From NCBI RefSeq assembly GCF_000800805.1, contig NZ_CP010070.1, forward strand, positions 1,424,670 through 1,488,669: a stretch of DNA of 64,000 nt, given 5' to 3'. Positions 28,695-37,817 of this stretch are shown here, piece by piece. The notes under the pieces were generated by a model. The model was given only the letters and a program-made list of their open reading frames with translations, made no database searches and was not told where the DNA came from. The number at the start of each line of letters is the position of its first letter. The first letter of the stretch is position 1. Source of the DNA: Candidatus Methanoplasma termitum (lineage in GTDB: Archaea; Thermoplasmatota; Thermoplasmata; Methanomassiliicoccales; Methanomethylophilaceae). A program made the position numbers and the translations under genes.

Positions 28695-31600
28695 TCAAAC
28701 CGCTCCGGGATTGGTCTTCAAGTAGAATTCGGACACATCCCAATCGTCGTCCTCCTGGGACTTCTTTTCCTCTATCTTCACTCCGAGTGATTTTGCGGTG
28801 TCCCTGATGCATTTGTATGCCTTGTCGCCGCCTTTGAAGTTCTCGACCTTCGCACCGGACGACGCTACTTTCCCCTCAAAGGAACCTATTATATTTATAC
28901 CGTCAAAAACAACGCACTCGGTCGCGCCGCACTCTCTTTTTATCATCTCTCTGAGATAAATATGCAGGTTGTCCTGCGTGTTCAGAAGGAATGTCTCCTT
29001 GAATTTTTCGGGTTTGAGACCCACATCGTCCTTAAGCATCCACCTTAATGTAGGATCGTCTTTTACAAGGAACCCTTTGACAAGGAACCCTTCTTCCTCA
29101 AGGTCCTTCAGCATTTTCCTGACAACTGCCATTCTGAGTCCGAGGAACTGTGCCAGCTCTTCTGCGGAGAATGTTCCGAAGTCTTTGAAATGTTTTTTTG
29201 TTATTGTTTTGAGTGCTTCTTCTTTGCCCATGCGGCTCGGCGGGACAATGTAATAAAATGAATCTTGATCCTGGCATATCGCCGAGACCTTCGACAGCTC
29301 CGATACCAGTTCCAGAGTTTTTTCCTCTGAGAACGGCGATCCCGCGATTATCTCTTTCCTCGATATGGGTTGCCTGTCGCGGATCAGTTCCAACAGAGAG
29401 TTGGCATCTTTGCCGATCTCGCCCAGCTTGGCCGCACGATATATCGGGGCGAATTCCGCTAAAGTATATCCTACATAGCCAGGAAGCAATGACATTTTGA
29501 AGAGGTTCCCCTTTCCGAGGATCTTTTTGAAGGATATCTTCTGTATAACTCTGGTGACCGCTTCCTGATCGTTCCTTATGTATCCTCTTGTTTTTACGGC
29601 CTCGTCCACTGTGGAGAATTTGTATGCATACGACACCCTCTGCTTTTGGAAAACATAGTTCAGATGCTCCTCGTCCGACATCGTCCTTTCGATGAATTCT
29701 CCTTTGGCATAGAATCCGTTGACGAATCTGTATCCGTTGTTTTTGAGGCACTTCGCGGTTTCTTCGTCGAGCTCTGCCGCATCCTTGGTTAGAACTTCCC
29801 TTACTCTTACGATGTCTACGCCTTTCATGTTAAAGAATACCATCAGGCGGTCCAACGCCTTGAGCACATCGTCGAGGAGTCCGGGGGAGTCGATGTCCAT
29901 TCTTCTTACTTCTATGCATCCGGACATCTCCCATATCTCCAGCGCACCGATGACACTGTTCGCTTTTGTTATAGGATATATCCATCTGTCGCCGTACCTT
30001 GCCGCGAGTTCCGCCCATTTCGATCCCAGGTCCGGGTCGAAAAGGGATCTTATCGTAACATTCTCTTTCCTGTTCCTTACCTTCGTGATCAGCGGCACCT
30101 CTTCCGGCATAACGAACATCTGGCTCTGTCCGCTTCCGACGAATATCGTTGCCGCTCCGACCGACGCTGCGTACTTCTCTGCCTCATCCCCCGTAACTCC
30201 GACAAGGAAACGCAGGGCCTGAGCAGGTATCGGCCCGTACGACCTGATGCATTCTCTGATCAGCCCTTCGGTCGGATCCCTGTCCGGTATCTGGGGATAA
30301 TATGGTTTGTATGTGTTCTCGGTACCCCAGTCCTCCCTTTCGGTGAATGCGCGTATTATCTTCAACGAACGGTCGAGCCTTTGTATGGACTCTTTGATCT
30401 CGTTCTTATCCCTGCCTGTCACAGAGACCAGGTGCCTCATTGTCGTCTGACCCATTCCCTTTATCAGGTCGAGGATCTCCTCATCCGATTCGTTCATCTC
30501 GGAAGGCCTTAATGCGGCGAGTCTGCCTCCGTCCTCGGAGAGTACGTATCTGACCCTTCCTCTGACGAACCTCCCCAAAAGGAGCCTCTCCGATTCCCTC
30601 AGTTTATACCATTCCTCAAGACTGAAGTCCTTTACCCTGTTGAAAACATCTATCTCGCTTCCCGCCGACCCGTAGAATTTGAAGTAGTCCTCGATCGTCT
30701 TGAATTGTTCTCCCTTTGTCCTTCTGTATTCCTCGACGGTATCGAAATCGAACACGTTCTCCTTTCCCGCCCTGAGCCTCATACGGTCGAGTACCTTCAT
30801 GTACTGCGGGCTTTGAGATATCAGGAACTGTCCTCTGACGACCTCTTCGCTGTTGACCAGAGAATCCAAAGCGCTCTGTGCTTCGTCCTCGGTTATCGAG
30901 AGGGCAAATGCTACCTCCGGCACAGTTGCCGGCGCAAAACAGTTCAGGTATCTGAGGACGATCTCATCCAAACACTTGTTCTTATCGAGCTTGGGATACT
31001 CTGCCCTGGAGAAGTACCATTTGTTATTTGCTGTGATATCCGATCTTGTGACAAGATACATCGACTCGAGCTTCCTCATCGATCTGAATGTCACATCCTC
31101 GCTTATCTCCAAGGCCGTTGTGATGTCGCTTAGTGCGGTCTTCTCGCCGACCTTCTCCAGAACCTTCAGATCGATATCGTTCAACTCACGCTCTTTTGCG
31201 GTCGCCGCGGCATATGCCGGGATCTCGCTCTTGATCATGATGTGCGGTTCGTCCATGAACACGGTCCCGATCTCTCCCTCTTTTATCAGCTCATGGACCC
31301 ATTCGTCGACGACCTTCTTGTCCTCGTCGCAATACGAATAGATATTGCGCCCTCTTTCCCTTATGGCTTGAAGCGGCCCCGTCCTCTTCAGGAGCGGGAC
31401 GATGTCGTTCTTGGACACCACGCGCCCTATTTTCTGCCTGAAATACGGGATGACCTGGTCCTCGTTGAACTCAAAGTCTTTCACCGAGTCTCCGAGCGCC
31501 CTGTACAGTACCTTACGGTGCAGTTCTTTGAGCAGTTCTGATCTGTCCTCCATCAGAACGATGTCTGAGAACCCTGACAATATTATCGAGTGTGCGAAGG

Positions 31601-34058
31601 GAGAAGGAGTTCCGTTGAAATGGAAAACCTCGACCCCCATCTTTCCGTTCTCTATCATCTCCAGCACGATGGCGGCGTTCTTGATATCCATATCATCTTC
31701 CAGAACCTCTCGGTATGTCTCCTCTATAACTGGAACATTCTCCATGTTGCCTAATGCGTCCAACAAGTAAGACGATCTGACCTGCTGCCTGTTGACCGAG
31801 ATCGGACGGCCGAGATAGTTCCTGAGTATCATGAAGCTGCGCGCCGCATTGTGCCTGAACCTCAGTTTGAAGATCTCGGAATCCTTGATGGCCTTTCTTA
31901 AGATCGAGTCGAGTTCCCTCGACGTCAGAAGCCCCGGGATCTGTTCAATGTCCACCTTTCTGGGCGTTCCGATCATGAAGTTATCATCGGACATCGTGAC
32001 AGAGACGTTCGAGCCGATGATGTTCGATAATCTATATGCGTATCCTCTCGACAGTGCGTCGTTGACCCTCCTTCCGAAGGGGAAGTGGAATATTATCCTC
32101 TGGTTGCCTGACGGGTCAATATATTCTTCAATAGCCAGATGGTCGATGTCCGGTATCGTTCCGGTCACCGCTTTCTCTTCTTTGAAATATGATACCAAGC
32201 TTTTCGCGGAACCGCCGTCGATGTCGAAATCGTGGCAGAGTTTGGGGATAAGATCGGCCTTGTCGTCCTGTACCCATTCTGCCATTTCTTTCCTGAATAG
32301 GGCGATGTCCATTGACAGGTCGAAGCTTCTCGGAAGCATCTCTCCGGCCCACGATGGCACAGTTGGTTTCCTTCCCGTTGCCTCTTTGACATGTGCGACC
32401 ATCCCCTTGGACCTTACGAACTCGAGAGACCTCCCGCCGAGAACGAAAACATCTCTCGGCGCCAGCCTTTCAACGAATTTCTCAGATAGCTCGCCGGCAG
32501 TGGTGCCGTGGTTGGTCACCACTCTGTAATTCGCCTCTTCCGGTATCGTACCCAGATTCATCAGATAGATCATTCTGGCGCCTTTCTTCCTGCCGAATTG
32601 GTTCTCATCCTCGTCGTACCATATCTTTGAGTAGACGCCTTCGTGCTCGTCTTTGCTTCCGAGATATCTCAGAACGTCGATGAAACTGTCCTTCCTGAGG
32701 TTCCTGTAACAATACGACCCTTTAACCAGATCATACGCCGCATCGATGTCCCATCTTTGATCGAGACTCATACCCACAACGGTCTGGGACAGTACATCCA
32801 AACAGTTCTCCGGTATTCCGACTCTGTCTATGTCCCCTCTGTGTGCCGCACGGCACATGACCGCACATTCCACAAGATCATCTGGATCGAAAACAATGAG
32901 TCTTCCCTTTGCGACCTTTCCGTAACTGTGGCCGCTCCTCCCTATCCTCTGCAATCCCTTTGCGACCGACTTGGGGGAACCTATCTGGCACACCAGGTCG
33001 ATGGAGCCTATGTCTATCCCCAGTTCGAGGGACGTTGATGAAACAACGCACTTGATCTCCCCTCTTTTCAGCCGCTCTTCGACGTCCAGTCTTGTCTCTC
33101 TTCCCAGCGAACTGTGATGAACCTCGATGTTCTCAAGCCCTCTTTCTTTAAGCTTGTATACCACGCTCTCGGCCCCGGACCTGGTGTTGGTGAAGATCAA
33201 AGTGGTCTCATGCGTGTCGACCATCTCTTTGACCTTATCATACATCATAGAGTTCACGATATCGGAGGATAATGTGGTCATGTCCTCTGTCGGGCATACC
33301 ACTTCGAGGTCCAGCTGCTTTTTCGAGTCGGCCTCTATTAACGTTACCTCTCTCTTTTCGCCATTGGGGTCGCACCCGACCAAGTAACCGGCGATCTCCT
33401 CGATGGGCGCCAATGTGGCGGAGAGCCCTATCCTTGTAAAGTCGGTCTCGCAATGGTCTCTGAGGCGCTCCAGGGTCAGGGATAGGAATGCGCCTCTTTT
33501 TGAGTCGCAAATGTCGTGTATTTCATCTAAGATCAGCCATTCGACCTTCTTGAAGCTCTCCTTGAACTTCGGTGCGGCGAGAATAAGCGCAAGCGACTCC
33601 GGGGTTGTTATAAGAATGTGTGGCGGGTGCTTGACCATCTTCTGTCTTTCGTTCTGAGGTGTATCGCCGGACCTTACGGCGACCCTGATGTTGGGAACTT
33701 TCATGCCGTGCGCCGCCGCTACATCTCTCATCTCGGCGAGAGGAGTGTTCAGATTCCTGTTGACATCGTTTGCCAGAGCTTTAAGCGGAGATATGTAGAT
33801 GCAGTAGATCCTTTCCTCGAGTTTTCCTTCCGCCGCATACTTAGAAAGCTCATTGATGATGCTTGTGAATGCTGTGAGGGTCTTGCCTGAACCTGTCGGC
33901 GATGATACCAATACATTCTTCCTTTGATGTATTACCGGTATCGCTTTCGCCTGCGGCTCGGTAAGGGTGTCGAATTTTTCTCTGAACCACGTTGCAATGA
34001 GCGGTTCCATGAGACCCATTACCTCCTCCATCGGGTATGCTTTAGTGACCTTCTCCAA
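28695..34058 (-). CDS. Giant Lhr-type helicase (1787 aa)
   Basis: An SF2 helicase with Walker A SSPTGSGKT (52-60), motif II LILDEIHDI, motif III GLSATL, motif V VSSTSLELGIDIG and motif VI QRIGRSGHS. The Lhr-core region (VPSWAGEMLPRSFDLS; HFPFGRRVNDALSRGYAYRL) follows, to about residue 880. The remaining ~900 residues contain successive winged-helix-like segments (e.g. FGTFSAEELAQFLGLRMAVVR) and a C-terminal region reminiscent of bacterial Lhr-C/AlkZ-like tandem wHTH domains. Start is TTG at 34058, supported by GGTGA 6-7 nt upstream; the nearest ATG is 27 bp downstream. It is twice as long as the Lhr at 10743, and longer than the ~1500-aa bacterial Lhr. A 15-bp in-frame duplication (FLVKG FLVKD) sits near 29060-29090. 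Confidence 0.9.
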   Translation of the reverse strand: MEKVTKAYPMEEVMGLMEPLIATWFREKFDTLTEPQAKAIPVIHQRKNVLVSSPTGSGKTLTAFTSIINELSKYAAEGKLEERIYCIYISPLKALANDVNRNLNTPLAEMRDVAAAHGMKVPNIRVAVRSGDTPQNERQKMVKHPPHILITTPESLALILAAPKFKESFKKVEWLILDEIHDICDSKRGAFLSLTLERLRDHCETDFTRIGLSATLAPIEEIAGYLVGCDPNGEKREVTLIEADSKKQLDLEVVCPTEDMTTLSSDIVNSMMYDKVKEMVDTHETTLIFTNTRSGAESVVYKLKERGLENIEVHHSSLGRETRLDVEERLKRGEIKCVVSSTSLELGIDIGSIDLVCQIGSPKSVAKGLQRIGRSGHSYGKVAKGRLIVFDPDDLVECAVMCRAAHRGDIDRVGIPENCLDVLSQTVVGMSLDQRWDIDAAYDLVKGSYCYRNLRKDSFIDVLRYLGSKDEHEGVYSKIWYDEDENQFGRKKGARMIYLMNLGTIPEEANYRVVTNHGTTAGELSEKFVERLAPRDVFVLGGRSLEFVRSKGMVAHVKEATGRKPTVPSWAGEMLPRSFDLSMDIALFRKEMAEWVQDDKADLIPKLCHDFDIDGGSAKSLVSYFKEEKAVTGTIPDIDHLAIEEYIDPSGNQRIIFHFPFGRRVNDALSRGYAYRLSNIIGSNVSVTMSDDNFMIGTPRKVDIEQIPGLLTSRELDSILRKAIKDSEIFKLRFRHNAARSFMILRNYLGRPISVNRQQVRSSYLLDALGNMENVPVIEETYREVLEDDMDIKNAAIVLEMIENGKMGVEVFHFNGTPSPFAHSIILSGFSDIVLMEDRSELLKELHRKVLYRALGDSVKDFEFNEDQVIPYFRQKIGRVVSKNDIVPLLKRTGPLQAIRERGRNIYSYCDEDKKVVDEWVHELIKEGEIGTVFMDEPHIMIKSEIPAYAAATAKERELNDIDLKVLEKVGEKTALSDITTALEISEDVTFRSMRKLESMYLVTRSDITANNKWYFSRAEYPKLDKNKCLDEIVLRYLNCFAPATVPEVAFALSITEDEAQSALDSLVNSEEVVRGQFLISQSPQYMKVLDRMRLRAGKENVFDFDTVEEYRRTKGEQFKTIEDYFKFYGSAGSEIDVFNRVKDFSLEEWYKLRESERLLLGRFVRGRVRYVLSEDGGRLAALRPSEMNESDEEILDLIKGMGQTTMRHLVSVTGRDKNEIKESIQRLDRSLKIIRAFTEREDWGTENTYKPYYPQIPDRDPTEGLIRECIRSYGPIPAQALRFLVGVTGDEAEKYAASVGAATIFVGSGQSQMFVMPEEVPLITKVRNRKENVTIRSLFDPDLGSKWAELAARYGDRWIYPITKANSVIGALEIWEMSGCIEVRRMDIDSPGLLDDVLKALDRLMVFFNMKGVDIVRVREVLTKDAAELDEETAKCLKNNGYRFVNGFYAKGEFIERTMSDEEHLNYVFQKQRVSYAYKFSTVDEAVKTRGYIRNDQEAVTRVIQKISFKKILGKGNLFKMSLLPGYVGYTLAEFAPIYRAAKLGEIGKDANSLLELIRDRQPISRKEIIAGSPFSEEKTLELVSELSKVSAICQDQDSFYYIVPPSRMGKEEALKTITKKHFKDFGTFSAEELAQFLGLRMAVVRKMLKDLEEEGFLVKGFLVKDDPTLRWMLKDDVGLKPEKFKETFLLNTQDNLHIYLREMIKRECGATECVVFDGINIIGSFEGKVASSGAKVENFKGGDKAYKCIRDTAKSLGVKIEEKKSQEDDDWDVSEFYLKTNPGAV

Positions 34059-34182
34059 TATTATTCACCGTAAATTTCTTACCATTACAATCAGGAGGTA
34101 TTTAAGAGGTCTGTACAGCAACCACTTCCGGAGCCCTTTTTACCGCGAAAATATATTAAATGCAGTTGACCATTAAAAGGCG

Positions 34183-35046
34183 ATGAGGTATAAGCTTCTG
34201 TTAGTGTTGGTCGCAGTATCGGTCCTGGTTCCGCTTACATCTTTCGTGTCGGACGGCGCAGACAACGTCAACGCCTCGAACTACTACATCGAGGGGTATT
34301 TAGCGGATACGCTTGGCAGGCCGCTCGACAACGTAACAATCGTTGTAACAGACGCTTCCAGCACTCAGTACCCGGGCACATATGACTCGGAAACGGGATT
34401 CTTCAGCGTCGGCGTCGCAGTGAACACCGGCCTCTCGATATCTTTCACGGCATATGGATACACCGCGATATCCTGCATGAGTTGTCCGAAGCAGCAAAAC
34501 GGCAGCTTTATCCTTAATCTGACAAAGGACAATTACAACAGTGCCAATCACACATACACAATAACCGGCTACATTTCAGAAGGACTTTATGTGATAATGA
34601 GCGCCACGGACGGATGGGTCGGCGGTCGCGTCTCTTATGTCAACGGTCCGGTGAAAGATGCCACTGTTACTCTGACGCCTACATCCGGAGGGAGCGATAT
34701 CACAGTCTCCACAAATGATAACGGAGATTATCTGACATCTTGTCCGACCGGAACGTACAATGTGAGTGCCGGCAGACAAGGTTTCATAACGAGCGGAAAC
34801 TACACCATAACAGTAAAAAACAATAATACCGAACAAGTCCCGCTGGTGCAGAACATTGTCTTAGATAAAGCCGACTCGACTACGCACACCGGGGTGGATG
34901 TGGCCCATTTATTGATGTTGATCGGAGTCATTGTAGGCATTTTGATGGCGGTTGCCGCGTGGCTCCTCAGCAGACGCGTGAACGAACCGAACAGGCTCGA
35001 AATAATCGATGATAATGAGGATAATGAAGAGCTCAGAGGCCTCTGA
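34183..35046 (+). CDS. Surface protein with two carboxypeptidase-regulatory-like domains
   Basis: A 287-aa protein with a signal peptide (MRYKLLLVLVAVSVLVPL). Two transthyretin-like CarboxypepD_reg modules follow. The first is at ~32-105 (IEGYLADTLGRPLDNVTIVV); the second is at ~145-205 (GGRVSYVNGPVKDATVTLTP ... GTYNVSAGRQGF). A membrane helix (LLMLIGVIVGILMAVAAWLL) and a short acidic cytoplasmic tail complete it. It is probably an outward-facing, C-anchored protein; role unknown. A TATA-like sequence near 34148-34158 implies a very short leader. Its 3' end overlaps the convergent fumarase beta gene by 14 bp. Confidence 0.82.
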   Translation: MRYKLLLVLVAVSVLVPLTSFVSDGADNVNASNYYIEGYLADTLGRPLDNVTIVVTDASSTQYPGTYDSETGFFSVGVAVNTGLSISFTAYGYTAISCMSCPKQQNGSFILNLTKDNYNSANHTYTITGYISEGLYVIMSATDGWVGGRVSYVNGPVKDATVTLTPTSGGSDITVSTNDNGDYLTSCPTGTYNVSAGRQGFITSGNYTITVKNNNTEQVPLVQNIVLDKADSTTHTGVDVAHLLMLIGVIVGILMAVAAWLLSRRVNEPNRLEIIDDNEDNEELRGL

Positions 35047-35596
35047 TCAATTTCGACCTGACATTCTCATAAAGACTGTTGCCTTTTGAGTCCACTGCGA
35101 CAATCAAAGGCCCCATTCTCTCTACTCTGAAAAACCACAACGCTTCTGCCATTCCGAGGTCCGCCCATTCAACGCCGCGAACTTCTTTCACGGCCTCTGC
35201 AAGAGATACGGCCGTTCCTCCGACCGCGGCGAGATAAACGCACCCCGCCTCACGCATTGCGTCTCCGACCTCCTTGGACATTCCTCCCTTACCGATTATC
35301 GCTCTGATATTGAATTTCCTTATCATATCTGGCTCTAAAGAATTCATCCTTGCGCTTGTAGTGGGGCCTGCTGCCAAGACCTTCCATCCTTTGCCTTCGT
35401 TCACAATTATCGGGCCACAGTGATACAGTACCGAATTATCGATCTCTTTCGGAATTGACCCTTTCTTATGCAGATACTCCATTGCCCTGATGTGGACTTC
35501 GTCCCGCCCGGTTATAACATCACCTGTCAGATGGATGGTCTCACCGATCCTGAGGCTCCTTACGGCATTCTCACTGAGGGGGGTTCTTAGTTCCAT
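35033..35596 (-). CDS. Fumarate hydratase class I, beta (C-terminal) subunit
   Basis: A 187-aa beta subunit of the two-subunit iron-sulfur fumarase, interconverting fumarate and malate. It carries LRIGETIHLTGDVITGRDEVH, LYHCGPI, AAGPTTSARMN, IIGKGGM and YLAAVGGTAVSLAEAVK, all diagnostic. Its ATG overlaps the alpha-subunit stop by 1 bp. The same fold also serves L-tartrate dehydratase. Fumarase is the default because no tartrate genes are near and methanogens use it in the incomplete TCA pathway. Confidence 0.93.
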   Translation of the reverse strand: MELRTPLSENAVRSLRIGETIHLTGDVITGRDEVHIRAMEYLHKKGSIPKEIDNSVLYHCGPIIVNEGKGWKVLAAGPTTSARMNSLEPDMIRKFNIRAIIGKGGMSKEVGDAMREAGCVYLAAVGGTAVSLAEAVKEVRGVEWADLGMAEALWFFRVERMGPLIVAVDSKGNSLYENVRSKLIRGL

Positions 35597-36465
35597 CAGA
35601 GATCAACTCCTTGGCTGTACTCGACATTTGTGTCGGTGATGCGGGCTACCGCCCTTCTCGTGGCCCAGCAACCAATACTGACTGCGACCGGAAGGCTTGC
35701 TGTGTGGCAGTATGCGGTCTTTATTTTGACCCTGAGCGTTGTTGTCGACCCACCTAGTCCCATCGGACCGAGGCCGCTGCCGTTCAGCCTGACGAACAGA
35801 TCTTCCTCCAGGTCCTTGAGCACCGGGTCATCATTCTCTGAGTCCAGCGAGGATATGAGGGCCTCTTTTGACATTATGACACATTCATCAGCTGTTCCGC
35901 CGATGCCGATGCCGATGATACCGGGGGGGCACGGCTTTCCGCCGGCGTCCAGAACTGAGTTCACAATGAACTTTTTCACCCCGTTTATGCCGTCTGACGG
36001 GTTCAGCATTGCCAACTTGGTCATGTTCTCAGAACCGGCCCCTTTTATCAGAACGGCTATTTCCAGGAAGTTATCGTTCGTCGGGATGTAATGGATCGCA
36101 GGCATCCCTTTGCCGAGATTGTCGCCCGGATTCTTCCTTGTCAGCGGATCCACGGTGTTTGGCCTGAGAGGAATCGCCTCGGTCGCTCTCTTCAGCCCCT
36201 TTGCGATCTCGTTGCCGATGGAATGATCAAACTTCCCCTTAACAAAAAAAGTAGGTATACCGGTATCCTGGCACATCGGGCGTCCCAGGACCTCTGCCTT
36301 TTTCACATTATCCATTATTGCTCCGAGCTGTGTCTTGGCAAGAGGGTCCGCCTCCCATCCCGCAGCGGCCTCCAGCGCCCAGCCGATATCTCTGGGAAGT
36401 TTCGTATTGGCCGCTTTCAGAAGATTGACGACTATCTGATCGATGGGTTCCGGCAATTTTATCAT
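35596..36465 (-). CDS. Fumarate hydratase class I, alpha (N-terminal) subunit
   Basis: A 289-aa alpha subunit carrying the [4Fe-4S] cluster. The first Cys ligand is in RPMCQDTGIPTFFVKG. Later segments include VDPLTRKNPGDNLGKGMPAI, PCPPGIIGIGIGGTADECVIMSKEAL, which holds another Cys, and GPMGLGGSTTTLRVKIKTAYCHTASLPVAVSIGCWATRR cut into standard blocks. Length is normal. It lies 35 bp downstream of the NMD3 gene on the same strand, so fumarase may be transcribed at the end of the mcm operon. Confidence 0.94.
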   Translation of the reverse strand: MIKLPEPIDQIVVNLLKAANTKLPRDIGWALEAAAGWEADPLAKTQLGAIMDNVKKAEVLGRPMCQDTGIPTFFVKGKFDHSIGNEIAKGLKRATEAIPLRPNTVDPLTRKNPGDNLGKGMPAIHYIPTNDNFLEIAVLIKGAGSENMTKLAMLNPSDGINGVKKFIVNSVLDAGGKPCPPGIIGIGIGGTADECVIMSKEALISSLDSENDDPVLKDLEEDLFVRLNGSGLGPMGLGGSTTTLRVKIKTAYCHTASLPVAVSIGCWATRRAVARITDTNVEYSQGVDL

Positions 36466-36500
36466 GATACCTTTATAGCGGTTCCCGATAAAAAATGCAC

Positions 36501-37526
36501 TCAGGGAACATAGTAAAGCGAGTCGTTGATCTCTACCACTTTGACAGCATCGCCTATCTCTGCATCTTCCGGGATCTTCAGATCGACCGTTGAGTAATTC
36601 GACGGTTCGAGGATCTGTACCTCTCCCTTACCTTTGCTGATTACCACCGCTTCGCGCAGGTCCCCCGCTTTTACAAATACTTTTAACATGGGGATGTCCG
36701 ACCTTTTGACCGACCTTTCTCGGTGGTTAGTGATGTCGATGACCTTTGCACCGGTGCTGGATAATCGAACGAGCTTGAAATAGCGCCCTTCGAATTGTAC
36801 AATGTCGCCGGCTTGGAAATCCGGAAGGCGGACGAGATACGTCACCCTGTACATCTCAGTCCCCTCCTCTGTCAGCCCGACGAGTTTTGAGGCTTCCTTT
36901 GTCTCGGCGCAGTACGTATCGGTAAGTTCTTTTGATGCCGCTTTCCCCATCGATATGGACGAAAGATAGATGTCGATTCCGCCCTGCACCTCTTCGGCCT
37001 TTGTGATGAACAGCCTTCGGTTGGTTATCGATTGAGCGTCGACAAGGTTCTCTACCTTCCTCAGCGCTTCTTTCATCGTCTTATGCGGGACCTCTTTAGA
37101 CCCCCTTATCTGGAGTATTGCTTCATAGTAATTCCCAAGCTGCCTGGAACATCTTTTGCAGACTGTATTCTTCAGTCTGATGATCGTGGTTGCCGAGTCT
37201 TCGGCCGGACAGCCTTTTACATCAAGTTTCGCTGTGACCTCTACAACAAATGTATAGGGGTCCTGTTCCAAAGAGACCGACTCGATGTCAAGCTTCTTTG
37301 CCTCTTTGTTGATATTCAATGCGCCTTCGGCGGCATCCAAGATGGCGTCCCGAAGATCCTTCGTCTCCCAGAACTCCCCTGTGCCGGTATCCCCGCAGTT
37401 AGTGCAAACGAACACGTTGACGTGGTGCGGAAGGGATATCAGTTTCTTTCCGTCGAGGAAACACTCTGTACATAGGCCGTCGATGATGTTCTCTGTCTCT
37501 TTCCCGCACTTTACACAGAAGTTCAC
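36501..37526 (-). CDS. NMD3 family protein
   Basis: Archaeal homologue of the eukaryotic 60S subunit export adaptor NMD3; in archaea it is thought to act in large-subunit maturation. The N-terminus has the zinc-knuckle series FCVKCGKETEN, GLCTECFLDG, VFVCTNCGDTG and VCKRCSRQLGNYYEAILQIRG, which define the family. The 341-aa protein continues with the mixed alpha/beta and OB/SH3-like parts. It starts with a 4-bp ATGA overlap with the DUF424 gene, indicating translational coupling. Confidence 0.92.
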   Translation of the reverse strand: MNFCVKCGKETENIIDGLCTECFLDGKKLISLPHHVNVFVCTNCGDTGTGEFWETKDLRDAILDAAEGALNINKEAKKLDIESVSLEQDPYTFVVEVTAKLDVKGCPAEDSATTIIRLKNTVCKRCSRQLGNYYEAILQIRGSKEVPHKTMKEALRKVENLVDAQSITNRRLFITKAEEVQGGIDIYLSSISMGKAASKELTDTYCAETKEASKLVGLTEEGTEMYRVTYLVRLPDFQAGDIVQFEGRYFKLVRLSSTGAKVIDITNHRERSVKRSDIPMLKVFVKAGDLREAVVISKGKGEVQILEPSNYSTVDLKIPEDAEIGDAVKVVEINDSLYYVP

Positions 37527-37816
37527 ATTATCACCACTTGAGCGTGCTTCACCTCTCCGATGATCATCACGCTCTGCTCGGATACCAGCCCTTCCTTTAT
37601 TGCTTTATCTACAACACGATTGCCGACGAGATTCATTATCGTGACCGACTTTGTCCTTTCAATGAAAACTTCCTCGGTCACCGACTCCCCGCCGTAGAAT
37701 ATCTCAGATACCTTTATCTTCACACCGTCGCCTCGGAACGTCATACCCAGGATCTCTTCGTCGCATGCGGCGAGTATCCTGTCTTTTTCATGCGTGTGGA
37801 TCTTACAGCGTATCAT
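37523..37816 (-). CDS. DUF424 family protein
   Basis: A 97-aa archaeal DUF424 protein. It shows IHTHEKDRILAACDEEILGMTF, FYGGESVTEEVF, NLVGNRVVDKAIKEGLV and the closing GEVKHAQVV. Function is unknown, though the family tends to sit beside translation genes. I use the ATG at 37816 because GGTG lies ~8 nt upstream and the preceding mcm stop is one base away. An in-frame ATG at 37843 would lie inside mcm. It overlaps the NMD3 gene by 4 bp. Confidence 0.85.
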   Translation of the reverse strand: MIRCKIHTHEKDRILAACDEEILGMTFRGDGVKIKVSEIFYGGESVTEEVFIERTKSVTIMNLVGNRVVDKAIKEGLVSEQSVMIIGEVKHAQVVIM

Positions 37817-37817
37817 T

